Source: Bufo bufo
Taxonomy: Eukaryota > Chordata > Amphibia > Anura > Bufonidae
Assembly (NCBI RefSeq): GCF_905171765.1
Contig: NC_053390.1
Span: forward strand, 332,784,294-332,848,293
DNA: 64,000 nucleotides
Direction of reading: 5' to 3'
The notes beneath the pieces were generated by a model. That model did not search any database, was not told the DNA's origin, and worked only from the letters and a program-made list of their open reading frames with translations. A program made the position numbers and the translations under genes. Within the stretch, counting starts at the first letter, position 1. Every line of letters starts with the position of its first letter. Positions 59,035-64,000 of this stretch are shown here, in pieces.

Positions 59035-59695
59035 AAAAAAGGTATTTGGGATGTGGAAACGTCACACAGGAGATATCCCGCAGATAATGTCAATGCTGTC
59101 ACCAGCGGCTAATGAAAAAACTACAGGGAATGTCACAGGTATCTGGGATGAGGAAACGTATCTGGGGTAATGTCACTATCCGCAGCGTCTACGAAAAAAG
59201 TACACTGTATGTCACAGATAAATTTTTTCAGCACTCATGTTACACTGCAGTTGTGGCACTGGTAATGTCACTGTCAGAAGCGGACACAGTCTATTGAAAA
59301 AGTACACTGGATGTCACAGATATTTTTTGGATGCACACTCTTTTACACTGGAGATGTGGAGCAGCAAATGTCACTGTCTGCAGCAGACACCATCTACGGA
59401 AAAAGGACACTGGATGTCACAGATATTTTTGGGATGCCCACACATTACACTGGGAGATGTGGCGCAGCTAATGTCACTGTCCGCAGCGGACAGCGTCTAT
59501 GGAAAAAGTACACTGGATGTCACAGATATTTTTTGATGCCCACACTTTATACTGGACTTGTGTCGCAGCTAATGTCTCTGTCCGCAGTGGACATCGTCTA
59601 CAGAAAAAGTACACTGGATGTCAGAGATATTTTTTGGATGCGCACGCTTTACACAGGTGATGTAGCGCAGCTAATGTCACTGTCCACAGCTGCCT
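59035..59695. repeat. Tandem array, ~103-bp unit, ~6 copies
   Basis: Units contain agtacactggatgtcacaga, tttacactggagatgtgg and gcagctaatgtcactgtccg. Starts of cactggatgtc at 59305, 59408, 59511 and 59612 give 101-103 bp. It lies upstream of the transposase start in its sense direction. Confidence 0.9.
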
Positions 59696-59696
59696 A

Positions 59697-59960
59697 ACTA
59701 TTGCACGCTATTTAGGGCAGGATGCGCTAAAAATAGATATTGCTGCCACATGCAACAGTCCTTAAAAGGACTTTTAGGTCTGTAAAGTTTTAGCTATTTA
59801 GCGCAGTTTGTGCTAAAAATAGATATTGCTGCTGCCACACATAATAATAGTCCTTAAAAGGACTTTTGGGTCTGTTAAGTTTTAGCAATTTAGCGCCGGT
59901 TGCGCTAAAAATATATATTGCTGCTGCCACACACAACTAAAGGACTTTTGCGTCTCTGAA
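59697..59960. repeat. Tandem array, ~90-bp unit, 3 copies
   Basis: Units contain gcgctaaaaatagatattgc, cctaaaaggac-type blocks (ccttaaaaggacttttaggt) and agttttagctatttagcgc. Immediately follows the 103-bp array. Confidence 0.85.
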
Positions 59961-60035
59961 AAGTTGTTCTAATAAAATTATTCCTATATCACTCCCTACA
60001 CTGTCTGTCCCTTCCTCAACACAGCTCTCCCTGAC

Positions 60036-60393
60036 TAACGCCGAGTTCACACGAACGTGTGTGACCCGTGCCCGTGCTGCGGCCCGCAAATTGCGGGCCG
60101 CAATGTATGATCGCCGGCCGTAGGTTAGCCGCATCGGATCGTGGACCCATTCACTTTAATGTGTCCGCAATCCGCCCGTTCCACAAAAAGATAGGACATG
60201 TTCTATCTTTTTGCGGAACGGAAGTACGGGACGCAACCCCACGTTCCGTGCGGCCGTTCCGCAATTCCGGAAGTGAATGGGTCCGCATCCGTGATGCAGA
60301 ATGCACACGGAACTGTGGCCGTGTATTGTGGCCCGCAATTTGCTGCCCACAATACGGCCACGGATCACACACGTTCGTGTGAACTAGGCCTAA
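60036..60393. mobile_element. MITE with TAA target, palindromic ends
   Basis: TAA at 60036-60038 and 60391-60393. The ends ccgagttcacacgaacgtgt and cacacgttcgtgtgaactag are inverted. The interior is rich in inverted cg-containing blocks (cattcactttaatg, ttgcggaacgg). It has the features of a Harbinger-type MITE. Confidence 0.75.
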
Positions 60394-60673
60394 GATTGAG
60401 CCAAACACGCGTCATCAGGTGCTATATAGCACCTGATGACTCGTTCTGGCCAGCCAATCACTGTAATGCCAGTAACCAACATGGCTACGGCATGGCTACG
60501 GCAAGCACTTATTTGCACGTTTATTGGCTGCATAGCAGCCAAGAAACGTGCGGAGAGGAGACTCGAGAATTGCACTCGAGCACATGCTGTAATCAGCCGA
60601 ATACCGCCATGTGCCGAGCATCGAGATGCTGAAGCCGAACTGATGTTCGGCCGAGCATGCTCGATCAATACTA
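60394..60673. other. Right subterminal region of the third-level hAT
   Basis: Includes the hairpin tcaggtgctatatagcacctga at 60414-60437 (its central 20 bases are self-complementary and hold a TATA-like core) and a terminus rich in gccgagcatgctcg. It probably holds the promoter for the minus-strand transposase, though the start cannot be fixed. Confidence 0.4.
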
Positions 60674-60681
60674 GTTATATG

Positions 60682-62050
60682 TTCTAAAGCATTTTTTGGC
60701 TTGTATTAGTGGGAAAATAGGCCTAAAAAAATTAACATATTAGTAGGAAAAGAAAAATATATTTGCCGTTCAGTGGTGCAGTTATAAGCTGTAAAGCTCT
60801 GATTGCTGTGTATTAGTGGCACCAAAAAATATATATTTGCCGTTTAGCGGTTCAGTTATTTGTTGTAAAACCCTTTTTGCCGTGTATTAGTGGCACTAAA
60901 AAATATATATTTGCCGTTCAGCGGTGCAATTATATGTTGTAAAGCCATTTTTGGCATGTATTAGGCCTCTTTCACACTTGCGTTGTTGGGATCCGGCATG
61001 CACTTCCGTTGCCGGAGGTGCCTGCCGGATCCGGAAAAACGCAAGTGTACTGAAAGCATTTGAAGACGGAACCGTCTTCCAAATGCTTTCAGTGTTACTA
61101 TGGCACCCAGGACGCTATTAAAGTCCTGGTTGCCATAGTAGGAGCGGGGAGCGGGGGAGCGGTATACTTACAGTCTGTGCGGCTCCCGGGGCGCTCCAGA
61201 ATGACGTCAGAGCGCCCCATGCGCATGGATGACGTGATCACATGGATCACGTGATCCATGCGCTTGGGGCGCCCTGACGTCACTCTGGAGCGCCCGGGGA
61301 GCCGCACGGACGGTAAGTACACTGCTCCCCCGCTCCCCGCTACACTTACCATGGCTGTCAGGACTTTAGCGTCCCGGCAGCCATGGTAACCACTCTGAAA
61401 AAGCTAAATGTCGGCTCCGGCAATGCGCCGAAACGACGTTTAGCTTAAGGCCGGATCCGGATCAATGCCTTCCAATGGGCATTAATTCCGGATCCGGCCT
61501 TGCGGCAAGTGTTCCGGATTTTTGGCCGGAGCAAAAAGCGCAGCATGCTGCGGTATTTTCTCCGGCCAACAAACGTTCCGTACCGGAACTGAAGACATCC
61601 TGATGCATCCTGAACGGATTTCTCTCCATTCAGAATGCATTAGGATAATCCTGATCAGGATTCTTCCGGCATAGAGCCCCGACGACGGAACTCTATGCCG
61701 GAAGACAATAACGCAGGTGTGAAAGAGCCCTTAGTGGCACCAAAAAAAATATACAGTATTTGCCGTTCAGCTGTGCATTTATAAGTTGTAAAGGCCTTTT
61801 TGCCGTGTATTAGTGGCACAAAAAAAATATATTTGCCTTTCAGCGGTGCAGTTTTGAGTTGTAAGCCCTTTTTGCCATGTATTAGTGGCACAAAAAAAAT
61901 TTTTATTTGCCTTTCAGCGGTGCAGTTATATATTCTAAAGCCTTTTGTGGTGTGTATAAGTGGAAAAAGAAAAATATATTTGCCGTTCAGGAGTGCAGTT
62001 ATATGTTGTAAAGCCCTTTTTGTCATGTATTAGTGCCAAAAGAAAAATAT
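60682..62050. repeat. Leader array, ~75-bp unit, interrupted by a MITE
   Basis: Units contain ttgccgttcagcggtgcagt, tatatgttgtaaagccc and gccgtgtattagtggcac. Spacing is about 74-76 bp. A MITE (60964-61730) sits in the middle. A counterpart in inverse orientation is at 51535-51735. The first unit was split by the third-level hAT insertion, its left half being at 53400-53433. Confidence 0.85.
60961..61733. mobile_element. MITE with TTA target, 767 bp
   Basis: TTA at 60961-60963 and 61731-61733. The ends ggcctctttcacacttgcgt and acgcaggtgtgaaagagccc are inverted. Long internal inverted blocks (gcggctcccggggcgctcc with ggagcgcccggggagccgc; gcggggagcgggggagc) make it strongly self-pairing. Harbinger type is likely. 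Confidence 0.85.
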
Positions 62051-62489
62051 ATTTGCCGTTTAGTGGTGAATTGTGATTGCTATATTTATTTGTTTGGGGT
62101 GTATTAATAGGAAAAATAATGCGTCTTATTAGCCAGTCTGCAGTGAACCTACATTATTATACAGCCATTGTTGGGGTGTAGTAATGGGAAAAATAAGTAT
62201 GTGTTATTATTAGCCGTTCTGCGGGGAATTTACATTGTCATTCAGTGGTGAAATTTGTTTGTGATACAGCCTTTTTTGGGAAAATTGATGGGGGATTGTG
62301 GACTTTTATCTTTATGACCCAAATTCCGTCGATTATCCATTCAGTGGTGACTTTTTTTTGTGAAACTGCCTGTTTTGGGAAAAATAATGGGTGATTGTGG
62401 ACTTTCTTTATGAACAAAATTAGTTGATTATCCATTCAGTAGTGAAATTTGTTTGTAAAACAGCCTTTTTGGGAAACTTGGTCGTTAGC
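62051..62489. repeat. Diverged leader repeats
   Basis: Degenerate units with cattcagtggtgaaatttgt, acagccttttttgggaaaa and gattatccattcag at about 62240, 62340 and 62440 continue the leader array with a period near 100 bp. Confidence 0.6.
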
Positions 62490-62690
62490 TGTAACTATGG
62501 TCAAGGAAAGAATATGTCCTTTACGGTTCACTGGGTAAATGTGGACCAGCCTCACCAGCAAGTTGGCCAAGTGATGCTGCTTCCGCCTCCATGTTCTCAC
62601 GCCGTTGGTCCTGTGACAATGTCCACCTCTACCTCCTCATCCTCCACCGTGTCTTCAGCCTCCACTGCAGGGACAATTGAATACTGATGG
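62490..62690 (+). pseudogene. hAT transposase scrap
   Basis: The plus-strand frame has MSFTVHWVNVDQPHQQVGQV followed by LLPPPCSHAVGPV and a Ser/Thr-rich stretch. It is collinear with YISLTAHWVNVVAAEPQAES and the Ser-rich part of the transposase at 34509-35528. Only this piece of the catalytic region survives, ending at a TGA near 62685. Orientation agrees with the promoter at 53000-53080 of the same element. Confidence 0.7.
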
Positions 62691-63272
62691 ATTACTGACC
62701 AAATGCTGACCGAGTGAAGGCGGATGCTCCACAGACAGGATCCATTTTTTGGGGGGTTATTGTTCTGACGGATCAGAGGATGGGCAAAATAATCTGTGAC
62801 ATCAACACAAGCTTACTGCTAAAACCCTTTCCACTCTGTCGGGGGGGGGGGGGGGAAGGGGGCTCTACTTGTATAAGCGTTTAATAGAACATGTTCTGTA
62901 GACATCTTTGTGGAATCAGCTGATGAGGGTGTAAAAAGAGTGCGCTTCTTCTTGACGGTAACATCAACCTGTAAGGCTGAGTTCTTACTTAAGTTATTTG
63001 GTCAGTTTTGGCCCCGTGACTGCCCAAGTAAGTGAAGTGTGCAGTGATTCTAAGAGCGACCCCTGTCATCTGCATGTCATACTGACTCACAGTATAATTT
63101 TACAACCACAGCAGAGTCCCTATGCTTGTTACTGCAAGGCACAGTGTCCTACACCACTATAAAGGCTCTCTGCAGCCAAGAAATAGGTGTTTTTTAATGC
63201 GATTCGCCCCGAATAAATTCAGATCAATGCTAAATTTCTCAAAAAATTATGCGAACCAGACGTTCATCTCTA
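62691..63272. other. 3' region of the second-level hAT
   Basis: Holds a run of 16 G (62830-62846) and blocks such as acatgttctgtagacatctt and gtgcagtgattctaagag that are the inverse of 49330-49680. No gene is seen. Confidence 0.6.
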
Positions 63273-63325
63273 ATCGCGGCATCTGAGTGTAAAATTAACA
63301 ATAAAAATTAAATCAAACTTACAGC

Positions 63326-63545
63326 CTCCATTTGCTCGCGAAGGGCCGGCCGCCGCCATCTTGCTTGAAAATTTCGGCCGAAATCCTGTGCAGCACAACA
63401 TTGCATCATCACGCTGGATGGCGTGTTGACGTATGACGTCATCACGCCAGCTGGCGTAATGATGTAATCTCGCACCGCACTGGATTTCGGCCGAGATCTT
63501 CAAGCAAGATATAGGCTCTCGGCCCATCACGAGCAAATGGAGGAG
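63326..63545. repeat. Hairpin in the outer hAT
   Basis: Blocks cctccatttgctcg, catcttgcttgaaaatttcg and gccgaaatcc at the left recur inverted as ggatttcggc, gatcttcaagcaagat and cgagcaaatggagg at the right. Confidence 0.75.
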
Positions 63546-63705
63546 GTAAGTTTTAATTTTTTTTGTTTTTTATAGTATTTCAGGTTAAATCAATTCACTG
63601 ACACGAAGCACGAGGAAATTCAACTTCTAGGCGATTCGAATTTATATTGAAATTCGGATCGAATTCCACTTTGTGGGATTTGATTCACCCATCTTTAGTA
63701 CAAGT

Positions 63706-64000
63706 ACATTTTTATTCCATATATATATATTTTTTTTTAATTGTTGGCTTTGCAAACGTCATTGATCTCATAGATTGCATAATGTACTAATTATGCTTGT
63801 TGCCTGGCTCTAATATGATCAATGCGTGACAGCTGGCACTTAATAAGGTGAAAATTATTTAGTATGTTCTGCAACATATTCTGTTACCATGATCACTCAT
63901 CCCCATAGAACCTCTTTGTTTGTCAGCATCAGATGCTTGTTTACACAGGGCAATGTGCTCTTAACAAACAAGGATTTTGTGTGCTGCATGAAAGATGCGA
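63706..64000. other. Flanking DNA
   Basis: AT-rich sequence to the window end with no recognised feature. Confidence 0.5.

Larger units (their letters stand above)
53434..60673 (-). mobile_element. hAT element, third level of the nest
   Basis: The left end is taatgttaattgaccacc with gtgctcgggtgctcggg; the right end, inverted, is tagtattgatcgagcatgc. It is flanked by a perfect duplication gttatatg at 53426-53433 and 60674-60681. The duplicated bases belong to the gcagttatatgttgtaaag leader repeat of the host, so the insertion is certain. Contents: a 41-bp array, a broken minus-strand transposase, a hAT MITE, 103-bp and ~90-bp arrays, and a TAA-target MITE. Confidence 0.9.
52787..63272 (+). 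mobile_element. hAT element, second level of the nest
   Basis: Left end tagatatgagtgaatcgaag; right end, inverted, tagagatgaacgtctggtt. It is flanked by a perfect 8-bp duplication atcgcggc at 52779-52786 and 63273-63280, inside the outer element. Its own parts are the promoter region at 53000-53080, leader repeats (60682-62050), a transposase scrap (62490-62690) and the 3' region matching 49320-49680. The transposition unit at 53434-60673 is inserted in its leader array. Confidence 0.88.
52616..63697. mobile_element. Outer hAT element (host of two nested hATs)
   Basis: Left end tagagatgagcaaatttc; right end, inverted, taaagatgggtgaatcaa. The flanks atagaagt (52608-52615) and gtacaagt (63698-63705) agree in 6 of 8 bases, as expected for an old duplication. 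Once the inner elements are removed only about 580 bp remain, with a hairpin at 63326-63545 and no transposase. It is a non-autonomous element. Confidence 0.6.

Noticed and set aside
62920..62950. CTGATGA near 62930
   Set aside because: Isolated motif without the rest of the ribozyme core.

Overview
The window looks like repeat-rich vertebrate chromosomal DNA, most likely from a frog with a large genome. I base this on remembered amphibian-type repeats: ZBED-like hAT transposons, Tc1 elements with DD34E transposases, Penelope-like elements with a GIY-YIG domain, TTAA-flanked T2/Kolobok-type MITEs, and palindromic MITEs with TTA/TAA targets. No database search was possible. I find no intact host gene, tRNA, rRNA or CRISPR array. 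Every recognisable coding stretch belongs to a mobile element, and every one carries stops, frameshifts or deletions.

Layout. 1-2626 is the end of a hAT element made of two adjacent tandem arrays (about 93 and 92 bp units) and a transposase scrap. 2688-6602 is a hAT element with a near-perfect 8-bp target duplication; it holds a Tc1 transposon (3130-4694), a 125-bp tandem array and two U2-snRNA-like segments. 6766-13420 is ordinary AT-rich DNA with T2-type MITEs, a solo LTR (10643-11100) and an LTR-like segment. 13560-15569 is a Penelope-type remnant with 556-bp inverted arms. 15664-18080 is a TTAA-flanked element full of hairpins. 18570-20578 is a broken Tc1 holding a hAT MITE that holds a solo LTR. 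20672-22617 is a second Tc1 relic holding a MITE and a fold-back mariner. 22620-23970 is an AT-rich hairpin hAT MITE. 27541-29130 is a Penelope-like relic with a convincing hammerhead ribozyme.

29563-44769 is one hAT element of 15.2 kb, bounded by terminal repeats and a perfect target duplication (gtaataat). A broken BED-finger transposase gene on the minus strand lies between a 143/133-bp array with a 695-bp higher-order period and a 296-bp array of about 23 copies; a third small array lies by the right end. The TATA-like promoter is near the right end, so the 296-bp array sits between promoter and start codon.

44778-49263 is mostly unassigned DNA with a second GIY-YIG relic. 49264-52337 is an internally deleted hAT. 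52616-63697 is a set of nested hATs: an outer hAT contains a second (52787-63272, duplication atcgcggc), which contains a third (53434-60673, duplication gttatatg), which contains a hAT MITE (57908-58502, duplication ttaaacag) and a TAA-target MITE.

The unifying theme is that the larger hATs carry tandem arrays beside their transposase, with a different unit in almost every element. The window reads as a collection of satellite-bearing hAT transposons repeatedly inserted into one another.
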